A DNA stretch of 14,548 nt. It comes from Phycisphaerales bacterium. GTDB lineage: Bacteria > Planctomycetota > Phycisphaerae > Sedimentisphaerales > Anaerohalosphaeraceae. The position numbers and the translations under genes were made by a program. Shown here one piece after another: positions 6,801 through 14,548 of the stretch. Position 1 is the stretch's first letter. The number at the start of each line of letters is the position of its first letter. A model generated the notes under the pieces. The model saw nothing but the letters and a program-made list of their open reading frames with translations. It had not been told where the DNA came from and ran no database searches. Where the stretch lies: contig DSDR01000064.1 in the NCBI GenBank assembly GCA_011048645.1, positions 1 to 14,548 on the forward strand, written 5' to 3'.

Positions 6801-9101
6801 CTACTCGCAAAACACCACCGTCTTTTGCTGCATCAGATCGCTGAATATCCGCAACGGCGTATCGGGCGCCCATACGCGAATGACGGTTTCAAACGCCTCG
6901 GCCTGCGGGACAAATGACGTCAGCCGATTGGGCTGTTCAAAAAACCAGTCGCAGCGGAACACCGTCTGCTCGGCCTGCGGAAATACGGCCAGATAAAAAA
7001 TATCACTCTCGACCAAATCCTGGAAGAAGTGCGACCCGAATGAAAGATCCGGTGAGAGATTGTCGCTCTCATACGCCACTTCGGCCAGGACCGTAACACG
7101 GTTGATCTCGGAAAACGACACCGGCACTCCGAGACTGGGCGTACTGGTTCCCCAGCGGCCCGGCCCCATCAGCAGCGTCGGACGACTGTGCCGATCGGCG
7201 ACGGTCTGATTCAGCCTGCCGATACAGCGAGCCAGCTCGTATTTCTGCGGCTGCGGCAGCGCCACATAACCGGCCGGATCCACATAAATCACGCACCCCA
7301 GCGACTGTGAGATATTGCCGCCCATCGCCCCGCCGCTGATCGACAGCAAAATCCTGTCCGTCGGAATCGTCTGCGGCAGCTGCACATTGGCGCGCAGCCC
7401 CTTGGTCTGGAGTGGACGGCACTGCACGAGATTGATGTTTAACCGCCCGTCCATTGCGAAATTGGCGGTAAACTCCACATCCACCGGATAAGCATAAGCC
7501 GCCTCCAGCGTCTTGAGCATCGACCGGCACATCTGCACAAATGGCGTTTCCGACAGCAGCTTCCTGAAATCCACCAGCCAGTACGGCCCGGCGTCGCGCC
7601 CCATTTGCCGCATCTGGTCTTCGGCCTCATAATCCCGCGAAACCACCAACTCCGATCGCGCCTCAGGCACATTGATAAGCAAATCGTGCAGGTCAACCGT
7701 CGCCAAACAATTCGCCTGCGCTTCCAGTACATCCACTTTGTGCTGTGAAAACCGCTTGGCGTCCTTACGGCCGGAATACGGCCGCGTCAGCGGATCATCC
7801 AGCGCAATGGTCTGCGGATAGTCGTCCTCGACGCGATTAACTGCGCGCGTGCCCAACCCGAACACCAGCCGAATCATCCCGGCCTTCGGATCCTGATGCG
7901 GACGCCAGACGAACGTATTGTACGACACGCCCACGCCCGCCATCAGCGGAAAGAAATACCGCTTCTGATGCGACCCCGACACCCGCTGAATCAGCAGGGC
8001 CATTTGCTCATCCTGCTCATCCAGCCCGCGCTGCCGCCGATAGCTCAAAGCGTCCTGACTCATCGTGCTGGCGAAAATCCGCCGCACCGCCTCCTCAAAC
8101 CGGGTATAACGCTCATCGGGATCGCACTGATTGACCAGAAACAAGCTTTCATATTTACCGGCAAAGGCGTTGCCGAATGAATCTTCCAGCAGACTGCTCG
8201 AACGGGCGATCATCGGCGACTGACCGAAATACTCCACCAATTCCTGAAACCGCTGGCGAATCGGTTCGGCAAAACGCCCGCTGAGCATTTGCTCGCGCAG
8301 TTCGGCGCCGGCCTCAAAATAGCCTTCCGGGGTCTTTTGCCGCATAAACAGCTTCCACCAGCCGTTCTCGACGATATAGGTATAAAACACATCCGACCCG
8401 ATATAAAACGAATCATGCGGCTCAAGCCGCTCGGCCCAGTCAGCGGACGAATCATTCAGCAGGATTCGCCGCGCCACCAGCATCCCGGCCGCCTTGCCGC
8501 CGATAAAGCCGCTGCCGATCAGCCGGCTTTTGATGTTGATTAAATCCTCCAGCGTCAGCGTGCGGGCGGCCAGTTCGCAAATTCGCTTTTCCCGTGCGAC
8601 CATAATCCGGCACAGCCGCTCGACCATCTCACGCACCGGCTCGGATTCCGGCGGCATCGACAGCAAATCCTCGGCCTCCAGAAACAACCGATCCCAGTAG
8701 TCCAGCCGACGGGACGCGGCGTGCGCGCCCTTTTGCGAGATATGCCAGAGCAGTTTGCTGGCCTCGATACTGCTGGTCAGCGGCAGATACGCATCGCCTT
8801 TTTGATAATGCGGCAGAAACATCGTCGGCGAGTAGCGATTCCAGACCTTCAGCGGATGAACGTACAGTCGCCTCTCAAAGTTATACACATCCAGCAGGAC
8901 CTGCGTCGTCTCTCGAATACGGGCGATGGTGTGAAAATCGTGATGATGACGCAGAAGACCGAAATACGCCACCGTATCCAGCTCGTACAAATACGGACAG
9001 GTCACCTTGAAAAAGTTGCCGATCATCAGATCTGTCGCCCCGCCCAAACGCAGATGACAAATCGCCGCATCCAGTCCGCTGATGCCGGTGCTCGCCTGCA
9101 T
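6801..9101 (-). CDS. PEP synthase-like ATP-grasp protein (PEP/pyruvate-binding domain), N-terminal domain apparently shortened
   Basis: The product is 766 residues from the ATG at 9101. A TTG 51 bases earlier is the only other in-frame option; GAAGGG lies about 12 bases before the ATG. Residues about 190-565 match the PPDK/PEP-synthase N-terminal ATP-grasp domain: SGFIGGKAAGM, ARSSSLLEDSFGNAFAGKYE with the Arg and Asp/Glu of the nucleotide site, VDVEF, and VQCRPLQT at its end. The phospho-His swivelling domain and the PEP-binding TIM barrel of real PEP synthase are absent, so a full PEP synthase reaction is unlikely. The N-terminus opens with TGISGLDAAICHLRLG, a RecA/KaiC-like start, then passes straight into ATDLMIGNFFKVTCPYLYELDT. 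Relatives I remember have about 90 residues between these blocks. The C-terminal 200 residues (GPGRWGTSTPSLGVPVSF) are characteristic of this family. The gene lies downstream of yjbQ with 60 bases between. The exact function is unknown. Confidence 0.85.
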   Translation of the reverse strand: MQASTGISGLDAAICHLRLGGATDLMIGNFFKVTCPYLYELDTVAYFGLLRHHHDFHTIARIRETTQVLLDVYNFERRLYVHPLKVWNRYSPTMFLPHYQKGDAYLPLTSSIEASKLLWHISQKGAHAASRRLDYWDRLFLEAEDLLSMPPESEPVREMVERLCRIMVAREKRICELAARTLTLEDLINIKSRLIGSGFIGGKAAGMLVARRILLNDSSADWAERLEPHDSFYIGSDVFYTYIVENGWWKLFMRQKTPEGYFEAGAELREQMLSGRFAEPIRQRFQELVEYFGQSPMIARSSSLLEDSFGNAFAGKYESLFLVNQCDPDERYTRFEEAVRRIFASTMSQDALSYRRQRGLDEQDEQMALLIQRVSGSHQKRYFFPLMAGVGVSYNTFVWRPHQDPKAGMIRLVFGLGTRAVNRVEDDYPQTIALDDPLTRPYSGRKDAKRFSQHKVDVLEAQANCLATVDLHDLLINVPEARSELVVSRDYEAEDQMRQMGRDAGPYWLVDFRKLLSETPFVQMCRSMLKTLEAAYAYPVDVEFTANFAMDGRLNINLVQCRPLQTKGLRANVQLPQTIPTDRILLSISGGAMGGNISQSLGCVIYVDPAGYVALPQPQKYELARCIGRLNQTVADRHSRPTLLMGPGRWGTSTPSLGVPVSFSEINRVTVLAEVAYESDNLSPDLSFGSHFFQDLVESDIFYLAVFPQAEQTVFRCDWFFEQPNRLTSFVPQAEAFETVIRVWAPDTPLRIFSDLMQQKTVVFCE

Positions 9102-9161
9102 GACCGTGGCTATCCCTTCAATTAAGTACGATGACGGTTGTGTTAAACCCAATCAGCGCTG

Positions 9162-9578
9162 TCAATCCCCGATGATTTTAATAAGCAGACGTTTGGGGCG
9201 TTTGCCGTCGAATTCGCCGTAGAAGATTTGCTCCCACGGGCCGAAATCCAGCCGTCCTTCGGTGACGGCCACGACCACCTCCCGCCCCATAATCGTACGC
9301 TTCAGATGCGCATCGGCGTTGTCCTCATAGCCGTTGTGCCGGTACTGGTCATACGGTTTTTCCGGGGCGAGTTTTTCCAGCCACACCTCAAAATCGTGAT
9401 GCAGCCCGGACTCATCGTCATTGATGAACACTGATGCGGTAATGTGCATCGCATTGACCAGACACAGCCCTTCCCGAATACCCGACTCGGCCAACGCCTG
9501 CTCCACCTGCGGCGTAATGTTTATCAGTTCCCGTCGGCCGGCGGTTTGCATCGTCAGCTCTTTGCGATAACTTTTCAT
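9162..9578 (-). CDS. yjbQ: YjbQ/UPF0047 family protein (secondary thiamine-phosphate synthase-like)
   Basis: The product is 138 residues, the family's usual length. Family signatures are visible: MHITASVFINDDESGLHHDF near residues 44-63, NADAHLKRTIMG near 87-98, and EGRLDFGPWEQIFYGEFDG near 107-125. YjbQ-type proteins are small trimeric beta-rich cytoplasmic proteins. Some have weak thiamine-phosphate synthase activity, but the physiological role is unsettled. The conserved Gln after the Trp (WQ) is Glu here. The start ATG at 9578 has GAGGAGA 8 bases upstream. The gene leads a probable two-gene unit with the ATP-grasp gene; no functional link between them is known to me. Confidence 0.92.
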   Translation of the reverse strand: MKSYRKELTMQTAGRRELINITPQVEQALAESGIREGLCLVNAMHITASVFINDDESGLHHDFEVWLEKLAPEKPYDQYRHNGYEDNADAHLKRTIMGREVVVAVTEGRLDFGPWEQIFYGEFDGKRPKRLLIKIIGD

Positions 9579-9624
9579 GGCGCAGTCTCCTCGGATAGAA
9601 TTTCGTTGTCAATTCCGTCCCGCT

Positions 9625-9653
9625 ATTCTATCGGTTCGACCCGCCGAATGCAA
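9625..9653 (-). promoter_or_regulatory. Promoter of yjbQ
   Basis: On the minus strand TTGCAT (9648-9653), a 17-base spacer and TAGAAT (9625-9630) form a near-consensus sigma70 promoter. It gives a leader of about 40 bases before the ATG at 9578. It lies in the 237-base region between the divergent yjbQ and carbonic anhydrase genes, in which I see no other gene. Confidence 0.6.
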
Positions 9654-9738
9654 AGCGATTATTCATACACACACCCCGTGTGTCGCTTACAGTCAGGATT
9701 CCAAAAAGTCCCGTCGAGTCTTTACTTCCAAAAACAAC

Positions 9739-9766
9739 TTGACAAGGTCGTGTTGCCGGATAGACT
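9739..9766 (+). promoter_or_regulatory. Promoter of the carbonic anhydrase gene
   Basis: A perfect TTGACA (9739-9744) is followed after 16 bases by TAGACT (9761-9766), or after 18 bases by GACTAT (9763-9768). The start site would be near 9773-9775, about 40 bases before the ATG at 9816. It is divergent from and separate from the yjbQ promoter. Confidence 0.55.
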
Positions 9767-9815
9767 ATCGCTTTTCCACAATCACGATTGCTTCAGACAA
9801 TGATAAGGAAAAATA

Positions 9816-10448
9816 ATGCAGAACCCGGATGCATTGATCAACGGCTTCAAACGGTTTCAAAGACGCTATTACAAGCAGGACAATTCACTGTATGCACAAC
9901 TCCGCGAAGCTCAGCGCCCCAAGGTACTGGTCATTGGATGCAGCGATTCGCGGGTGGATCCGGCGATTTTAACCGATTGCCAACCGGGTGATTTGTTTGT
10001 GGTGCGGGATGTGGCCAACCTCGTGCCGCCGTATGAGAAAAACGCCCCGGACAACGGCGTCAGTTCTGCGGTGGAATACGCCGTGCGGCATCTGAATGTT
10101 GAGCATATCGTCGTACTGGGCCATTCCCATTGCGGCGGCATCGACGCCCTGATGCACTGCGACAGCGACCATCCCAGCGGAGAGTTCATCGACCAATGGG
10201 TAATGACGGCCCGCTCGGCGCGACAAAAAGTCGAGCAAGAAATGTCCGACAAAGACGAAGACCAAAAGGTCTGCGCCTGCGAACAGGCCTCCATTCTCGT
10301 CTCGCTGGAAAATCTAATGACGTTTCCGTGGGTCGCCGGGGCGGTTCACGCCGGCCGGTTGACCCTGCATGGCTGGTACTTCGACCTGGATACCGGCAGC
10401 CTGCTGGCCTGGAACGCCGATACAACTGCTTTTGAAAAATTGGCATAA
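9816..10448 (+). CDS. Beta-class carbonic anhydrase
   Basis: The product is 210 residues, a normal length for bacterial beta carbonic anhydrases, which interconvert CO2 and bicarbonate in the cytoplasm. The zinc site is complete: Cys42, Asp44 and Arg46 in GCSDSRVDP, and His103 with Cys106 in GHSHCGG. The family blocks FVVRDVANLVPP and VSSAVEYAVRHLNVEHIVVLGH are also present, as is the C-terminal LHGWYFDLDTGSL. The ATG has AAGGAAAA about 3-7 bases upstream and a divergent promoter before it. No bicarbonate transporter, cyanate lyase or carboxysome gene is adjacent, so the likely role is general bicarbonate supply. Its stop is followed after four bases by a 36-bp repeat array. Confidence 0.97.
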   Translation: MQNPDALINGFKRFQRRYYKQDNSLYAQLREAQRPKVLVIGCSDSRVDPAILTDCQPGDLFVVRDVANLVPPYEKNAPDNGVSSAVEYAVRHLNVEHIVVLGHSHCGGIDALMHCDSDHPSGEFIDQWVMTARSARQKVEQEMSDKDEDQKVCACEQASILVSLENLMTFPWVAGAVHAGRLTLHGWYFDLDTGSLLAWNADTTAFEKLA

Positions 10449-10452
10449 CGGA

Positions 10453-10615
10453 TACAATAGCCGAGCCGCGCAAGCGGCCGGATTGCAATACAATAGCCGA
10501 GCCGCGCAAGCGGCCGGATTGCAATACAACAGCCGAGCCGCGCAAGCGGCCGGATTATGATGCAATAGCCGAGCCGCGCAAGCGGCCGGATTATGATGCA
10601 ATAGCGGCCGGATTA
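10453..10615. repeat. 36-bp tandem repeat array with a GCAA-loop hairpin in each full unit
   Basis: Four full 36-bp units lie at 10453-10488, 10489-10524, 10525-10560 and 10561-10596, followed by a 19-base fifth copy (10597-10615) that lacks 14 internal bases. Units 1 and 2 are identical; units 3 and 4 differ mainly at the 3' end (TTATGA for TTGCAA) and in the first few bases. Each full unit contains GCCGC-GCAA-GCGGC, a 5-bp stem closed by a GNRA-type tetraloop (for example 10465-10478). The array fills the gap between the convergent carbonic anhydrase and dehydrogenase genes. There are no unique spacers, so it is not CRISPR. It may act as a stacked transcript-end or REP-like element; that role is inference. 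Confidence 0.95.
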
Positions 10616-10630
10616 CGCCACGTTATCATC

Positions 10631-11686
10631 TCAGCCGACTTTGATCAGCGCCTTGACGACGCCGTCGTGATAGCCGGCGACCAGATCGAACGCCTCGGCG
10701 GTTTGATCAAACGTGAAGGTATGCGTAATCATATAGTCCAGATCGACCTTCTTTTCTGCGACCAGATCGATGGCTTTTTGCGTGCAATGGTTTTGCCGGC
10801 GGACATTAATGATGCTGATTTCCTTCCGCCGCATCAAGTCAGGGCAAAAACAGACTGTTTCCTCCCGCGGAATGCCGATGAGCATCAATTTGCCGCCGGG
10901 CTTGAGCAGGTTAATGGCCTGATCGATGGTCTCCTGCTGGCCGGCACATTCATAGACCACATCCAGCCCGTGCGGCTCTTGCCGCATAAGGGAGGCAACG
11001 ACGTCTTCGATTCGCGGACTGCCGACCCAATCGGCGCCGGCGCTGCGCGCTGTCGCCAACCGCTCCGGAATGATCTCGGTCATATAAACAGACTGAACAC
11101 CTTCGGCCTTGGCCGCGGCCAGACAGCTCAGGCCAATCGGCCCGGCCCCCAGAATGCCGACCGCCATCTGCGGCGTAACAGCCGATTGCTGCACCGCATA
11201 GACCCCGATGGCAAACGGCTCACACAAGACGCCCTGCTGCGGGGTGATCTTGCCGTCGATTGGAAAACAACACTCGGCCGGCATCACCAGATATTCGCTC
11301 AAACAACCGGGAATCTGCCCGGGACAGCCCAGAAACTTCAGCGTGCGGCAGGTATGCGGCCGTCCGGCACGGCACTGATCACAGGTATGGCACGCCACCG
11401 CCGGCTCCACGACCACAGTCTGGCCGGCCTGAAGTCCTGACACCTCCGGCCCGACCTCAACGACCCTCGCCGAGCATTCGTGGCCGACCTGATAAGGATA
11501 CTGAACGACCTGACTGCCGATCCGTCCGGTCTCATAATAGTGGACATCGCTGCCGCATACCCCGACATATTCAATCTTCAATAAGACCTCTGTCGGTGAC
11601 TGAATCACAGGCCGTTCGATCTGTCGCGATTCAATCCGCCGCAGCGCAGTAAGCATCTGAGCCTTCATCGTGGCATTTTTCATCAT
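10631..11686 (-). CDS. Zinc-dependent medium-chain dehydrogenase (sorbitol/xylitol/threonine dehydrogenase-like)
   Basis: The product is 351 residues, the typical MDR length. The catalytic zinc ligands are visible as Cys44 (VGVCGSDVHYY) and His69-Glu70 (VGHE), with Glu156 in LCEPFAIG. Cys99, Cys102, Cys105 and Cys113 form the structural zinc loop. The Rossmann motif GAGPIG is at about 180-185. The HYYETGRIG segment and overall pattern resemble sorbitol/xylitol dehydrogenases, which oxidise polyols to ketoses with NAD; the acid after the NAD strand appears as TEIIPERLATA, consistent with NAD preference. The exact substrate cannot be told. The start at 11686 follows GGAAAA; ATG at 11683 or 11668 is possible. 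The gene is divergent from the GH128-like gene, so a role in sugar or polyol use fits but is not shown. Confidence 0.92.
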   Translation of the reverse strand: MMKNATMKAQMLTALRRIESRQIERPVIQSPTEVLLKIEYVGVCGSDVHYYETGRIGSQVVQYPYQVGHECSARVVEVGPEVSGLQAGQTVVVEPAVACHTCDQCRAGRPHTCRTLKFLGCPGQIPGCLSEYLVMPAECCFPIDGKITPQQGVLCEPFAIGVYAVQQSAVTPQMAVGILGAGPIGLSCLAAAKAEGVQSVYMTEIIPERLATARSAGADWVGSPRIEDVVASLMRQEPHGLDVVYECAGQQETIDQAINLLKPGGKLMLIGIPREETVCFCPDLMRRKEISIINVRRQNHCTQKAIDLVAEKKVDLDYMITHTFTFDQTAEAFDLVAGYHDGVVKALIKVG

Positions 11687-11960
11687 TTTTTCCGGAATAT
11701 TGACATTATTTTCAAAATTTACGCGCTAAAATCCTACCCCAAACGGCCTCAACTTAAAAGAAAATTTCAGTCGGATCAGTACGGAACGGCCTGAACAGAC
11801 TGACAACCGGCACGACGGAAAGATGGCAATGAGGTTTTCAGGCAGCCCTGTCAAAGTATATGGGGGTATTGAACGATATAAAGACCGGCCGAGTGTGAGT
11901 GATCGGCAGTGATAGCTCCACAAACTCCAAAAATCATTGACGGCTTTAAGGAATTACAGG
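11687..11960. other. Divergent intergenic region with no gene seen
   Basis: This 274-base gap separates the dehydrogenase gene (leftward) from the GH128-like gene (rightward). It reads as more AT-rich than its surroundings. TTGACA at 11700-11705 has a TAAATT/TAAAAT-like partner only at a 21-base spacing, so I do not call a promoter. A 5-bp inverted repeat GCCGA/TCGGC (11888-11892 and 11903-11907, 10-base loop) lies in the likely 5' leader of the hydrolase gene. A short minus-strand open frame here (11726-11923) has no supporting features. Confidence 0.6.
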
Positions 11961-14548
11961 ATGGGACATACGAAGTATGCAGTGTATCTATGTATCTCAA
12001 TCGGGATGTTTAGCATCTGCAATGCCGACACAATCACTATCGACAATGACATCCGCTCCTACACCTCATTAAGCAATACCACGGTCATTATGACCGGTCG
12101 TTCGGAACTGCATTTATCCGCGGGTTCAGCGCCGCTGTCGAGCTGCCAAATCCATCTGAATTCACCGGATTCATGGCTATTTTTCTCGAATTTAAGGCCG
12201 TCAGCAGTGAACTCTTCGACCTATTTGAACCAGATTCGGGTCAATGGCGCCGCGGCGGCACTCAACAGCACTGTTCGTATCGTTCAATATGAGGTCGGAA
12301 CGGTCGTGATTCCACACGGACCCACGTACCAGCCGCTGCAGGTTTACAACGGCATCCATTTCAGCGGTTCGGCAATGAACCTCGGACTGTACACCTACTA
12401 TCGGGCTGCTCAACTTGGCGCGATGAACAACGCTATCAGTTCATTCCGTCTGAAGCGCGGCTATATGGCCACTTTCGCACAGGAAAGCAACGGCGCCGGC
12501 ATCAGCAAAGTCTTTATCGCCGACCGAAAAGATCTTGAAATCGGCGTCATGCCGCCCGAACTGGACAATGCAGTGTCCTTTGTACGAGTCTTCCCGTGGC
12601 GATGGACGAGCAAAAAGGGGTGGGCCGGCGGCGCTTGGGAGGCGGGAATGGTCAATAGCGCCTGGCACTATGACTGGGACAATGCCACCCAATCTTCGCT
12701 GGACATTGAATATGTTCCGATGCGGCACAACGCCAACTGGAACAGTTATTCCAATATCAACAACAAGCACAACGTCACCCACGCCCTCGGCTTCAATGAA
12801 CCGGACAAAAGCGATCAGGCCAATATGACCGTTCAGCAGGCCATTGACCAATGGCCCAATCTGCTGGCGTCGGGGCTGCGGCTTGGCTCGCCGGCGCCCA
12901 GCGATGCGGCGTCCGGGCTGGACTGGCTCTATGCATTTATTGATGAGGCCGACGCCCGAAACTACCGCGTGGATTTTGTCGCCGTGCATTTCTATAAAAA
13001 CAATTGGTCGGCCGGCCAGATGTACAATTGGCTGCGTAACATTCATTTACGCACCGGACGACCGATCTGGATCACCGAATGGAACAACGGGTGCAACTGG
13101 ACAACGCCGCATCCGAGCTATGAACAAAACGCCGCCAAAATCAGTGAATTAATCACAATGATGGACAGCGCGCCGTTCGTCGAGCGCTACGCGATTTATC
13201 AATGGTGCACCAATCGGGAGCTGATCAGCGGCGGCAATCTGACCCCGGCAGGCATTGTGTATCGAGATAATCTTAGTCCGATGGCCGTATCCCTCGACAC
13301 CAATCATGAATGTATCGGGTATTGGCGTCTGGATGAGAGCGAAGGCACAGTCGCCGGAGATTTATCGGGCAGACAAAATCACGGCGTACTGAAAAACGGC
13401 CTGTCGTTTGACGCCGATTCCGTCCCCGGCATTATCGGCAATGCGCTCCGGTTCGACGGTGTGAATGACTACATCGAATTGCCCGCCGGATTTGACGAGT
13501 TTGACAACGGCTTTTCGGCGGCCTTCTGGGCGCACCCGACGGCGGTAAAAAACTGGGCACGCTTTATTGATCTGGGCAACGGCCCCAATAACCACAACAT
13601 CATCGTAACCCGTGAAAGCACCACCAACCATCTGGCGGTACGGGTCTATGACGGCGGTTCGGCCGGCGGTCTTGTCCGTGCGTCCAATGCGATTGCGCTG
13701 AACACCTGGCAGTTTTTTGCAGTGACCATCAGCAACCGATCAAGCAACAACGTCCGAATCTATAAAAACGGTCAGCTCATCCAAACGGGAACGACCGCCA
13801 TCCCGCAAAGCGTCCTGCGCAGCGCCAATTACATCGGGCGCAGCAACTGGTCGGCGGACGCCTATTACCAAGGCGCTTTGGATGACGTGCGAGTCTTTGA
13901 TTACGCCCTTTCGGCCAATGAGGTGATGGACATTTATCTTGCCAACACCACGCGACCCTTCGGCGGCGAACCGATGGCCATCCCCGGACGGATCGAGGCC
14001 GAGCGGTTTGACATCGGCGGCCAGGGCGTCAGCTATTTTGACACGACCAGCGGCAACAGCGGCGGCCAGTATCGGCTGGACGCCGATGTCGATATCCGGT
14101 CGATTAACGACGGCGGCAGTGGATACGCCGTCTTCCAGATCGACGCCGGCGAATGGCTCAACTACACGGTCAACATCACCGAAACCGCAGATTACCTGAT
14201 GACTCTTCGCGCCTCGGCGACCGCCGACAACATCCCCGTCACCGTCAAACTCAATGATCAAATCATCGCCACGGTGATGGTTCACGATACCGGCTCGTTA
14301 AACACATTTTGGACTTTTTCAGTCCAGGATATCCCACTAACGGCCGGCGACCACCAATTGCTGCGTCTGGAGTTTCCGGTCGGCGGGCTGGAGGTCAACT
14401 GGATTCAGTTTTCCAAACCCGGCCCCTGGAACGGCCAACCGCATCCGATCCCCGGCCGCATTTTGGCCGAGGAATATGACATCGGCGGGCCGGACGTCGC
14501 GTATGACGATACCACCATCAACAACACCAGCGGCGATTTTCGATACGA
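11961..14548 (+). CDS. Secreted GH128-like beta-glucanase with LamG and CBM6 domains (3' end beyond window)
   Basis: 862 codons are open to the window end. The ATG at 11961 has AAGGA 8 bases upstream and begins a signal peptide (YAVYLCISIGMFSICNA, cut likely after Ala22), so the protein is exported. Residues about 23-170 are a beta-rich N-terminal region I cannot assign. A glycosyl hydrolase catalytic core of the GH128/Glyco_hydro_cc type follows to about 440, with Glu280 in GFNEPD and Glu373 in PIWITEWNNG as the probable catalytic pair, plus VDFVAVHFY. GH128 enzymes cut beta-1,3-glucans. Residues about 451-660 are a LamG/concanavalin-like domain (GYWRLDESEG, ALRFDGVNDYIELP, DDVRVFDYALSANE). 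A CBM6 domain at about 673-818 (PGRIEAERFDIGG, GEWLNYTVNI, LEVNWIQF) is followed by the start of another at about 828. The likely role is degradation of laminarin-like or cell-wall glucan outside the cell. Confidence 0.9.
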   Translation, partial: MGHTKYAVYLCISIGMFSICNADTITIDNDIRSYTSLSNTTVIMTGRSELHLSAGSAPLSSCQIHLNSPDSWLFFSNLRPSAVNSSTYLNQIRVNGAAAALNSTVRIVQYEVGTVVIPHGPTYQPLQVYNGIHFSGSAMNLGLYTYYRAAQLGAMNNAISSFRLKRGYMATFAQESNGAGISKVFIADRKDLEIGVMPPELDNAVSFVRVFPWRWTSKKGWAGGAWEAGMVNSAWHYDWDNATQSSLDIEYVPMRHNANWNSYSNINNKHNVTHALGFNEPDKSDQANMTVQQAIDQWPNLLASGLRLGSPAPSDAASGLDWLYAFIDEADARNYRVDFVAVHFYKNNWSAGQMYNWLRNIHLRTGRPIWITEWNNGCNWTTPHPSYEQNAAKISELITMMDSAPFVERYAIYQWCTNRELISGGNLTPAGIVYRDNLSPMAVSLDTNHECIGYWRLDESEGTVAGDLSGRQNHGVLKNGLSFDADSVPGIIGNALRFDGVNDYIELPAGFDEFDNGFSAAFWAHPTAVKNWARFIDLGNGPNNHNIIVTRESTTNHLAVRVYDGGSAGGLVRASNAIALNTWQFFAVTISNRSSNNVRIYKNGQLIQTGTTAIPQSVLRSANYIGRSNWSADAYYQGALDDVRVFDYALSANEVMDIYLANTTRPFGGEPMAIPGRIEAERFDIGGQGVSYFDTTSGNSGGQYRLDADVDIRSINDGGSGYAVFQIDAGEWLNYTVNITETADYLMTLRASATADNIPVTVKLNDQIIATVMVHDTGSLNTFWTFSVQDIPLTAGDHQLLRLEFPVGGLEVNWIQFSKPGPWNGQPHPIPGRILAEEYDIGGPDVAYDDTTINNTSGDFRY

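Noticed and set aside
10369..10560. Small protein with 12-residue repeats encoded by the tandem array
   Set aside because: The frame begins inside the carbonic anhydrase gene, has no ribosome site and ends within the array; the repeat peptide follows from a 36-bp period being a multiple of three.
10453..10615. CRISPR array
   Set aside because: Units are directly adjacent with no unique spacers, and no cas gene is present.
11700..11732. Promoter TTGACA...TAAAAT ahead of the hydrolase gene
   Set aside because: The spacing is 21 bases, too long for a normal sigma70 promoter.

Overview
The window looks like a stretch of bacterial chromosome from a moderately GC-rich, polysaccharide-degrading bacterium. 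The gene style fits Planctomycetota, possibly the Phycisphaerae/Sedimentisphaerales side: a long secreted glycan hydrolase with LamG and CBM6 modules, a PQQ-type beta-propeller anchored by one N-terminal membrane segment, and an unfamiliar coiled-coil lipoprotein. This placement is inferred from protein style only; no rRNA or other marker is present. I found no tRNA, rRNA, CRISPR array, insertion sequence or phage gene.

Left part (1-2866, minus strand): an unbroken reading frame joins a shikimate-kinase-like domain to chorismate synthase and leaves the window at base 1. Upstream of it lies a membrane-anchored PQQ-repeat beta-propeller gene with a weak terminator-like hairpin after its stop. 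Middle part (3077-6751, plus strand): a good sigma70-type promoter precedes three genes on one strand: a large coiled-coil lipoprotein, a PTS EIIA domain fused to what looks like a PII-like domain, and a GspF/PilC-type secretion or pilus platform protein. They face a minus-strand pair (9578 down to 6801), yjbQ followed by a PEP synthase-like ATP-grasp protein. A hairpin sits in the 49-base convergent gap.

Right part (9579-14548): yjbQ and a beta-class carbonic anhydrase diverge from a 237-base region with a clear promoter for each. The carbonic anhydrase converges on a zinc-dependent sorbitol/threonine-dehydrogenase-like gene, and the gap between them is filled by a 36-bp tandem repeat in which every full unit carries a GCAA-loop hairpin. 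The last gene, cut by the window end, encodes a secreted GH128-like beta-glucanase with a LamG domain and at least one complete CBM6 domain.

Most of the window is ordinary housekeeping or accessory content. The points most worth a second look are the kinase-chorismate synthase fusion with altered kinase motifs, the 36-bp hairpin repeat array, the EIIA-PII-like fusion, and the apparently shortened N-terminal domain of the ATP-grasp protein.
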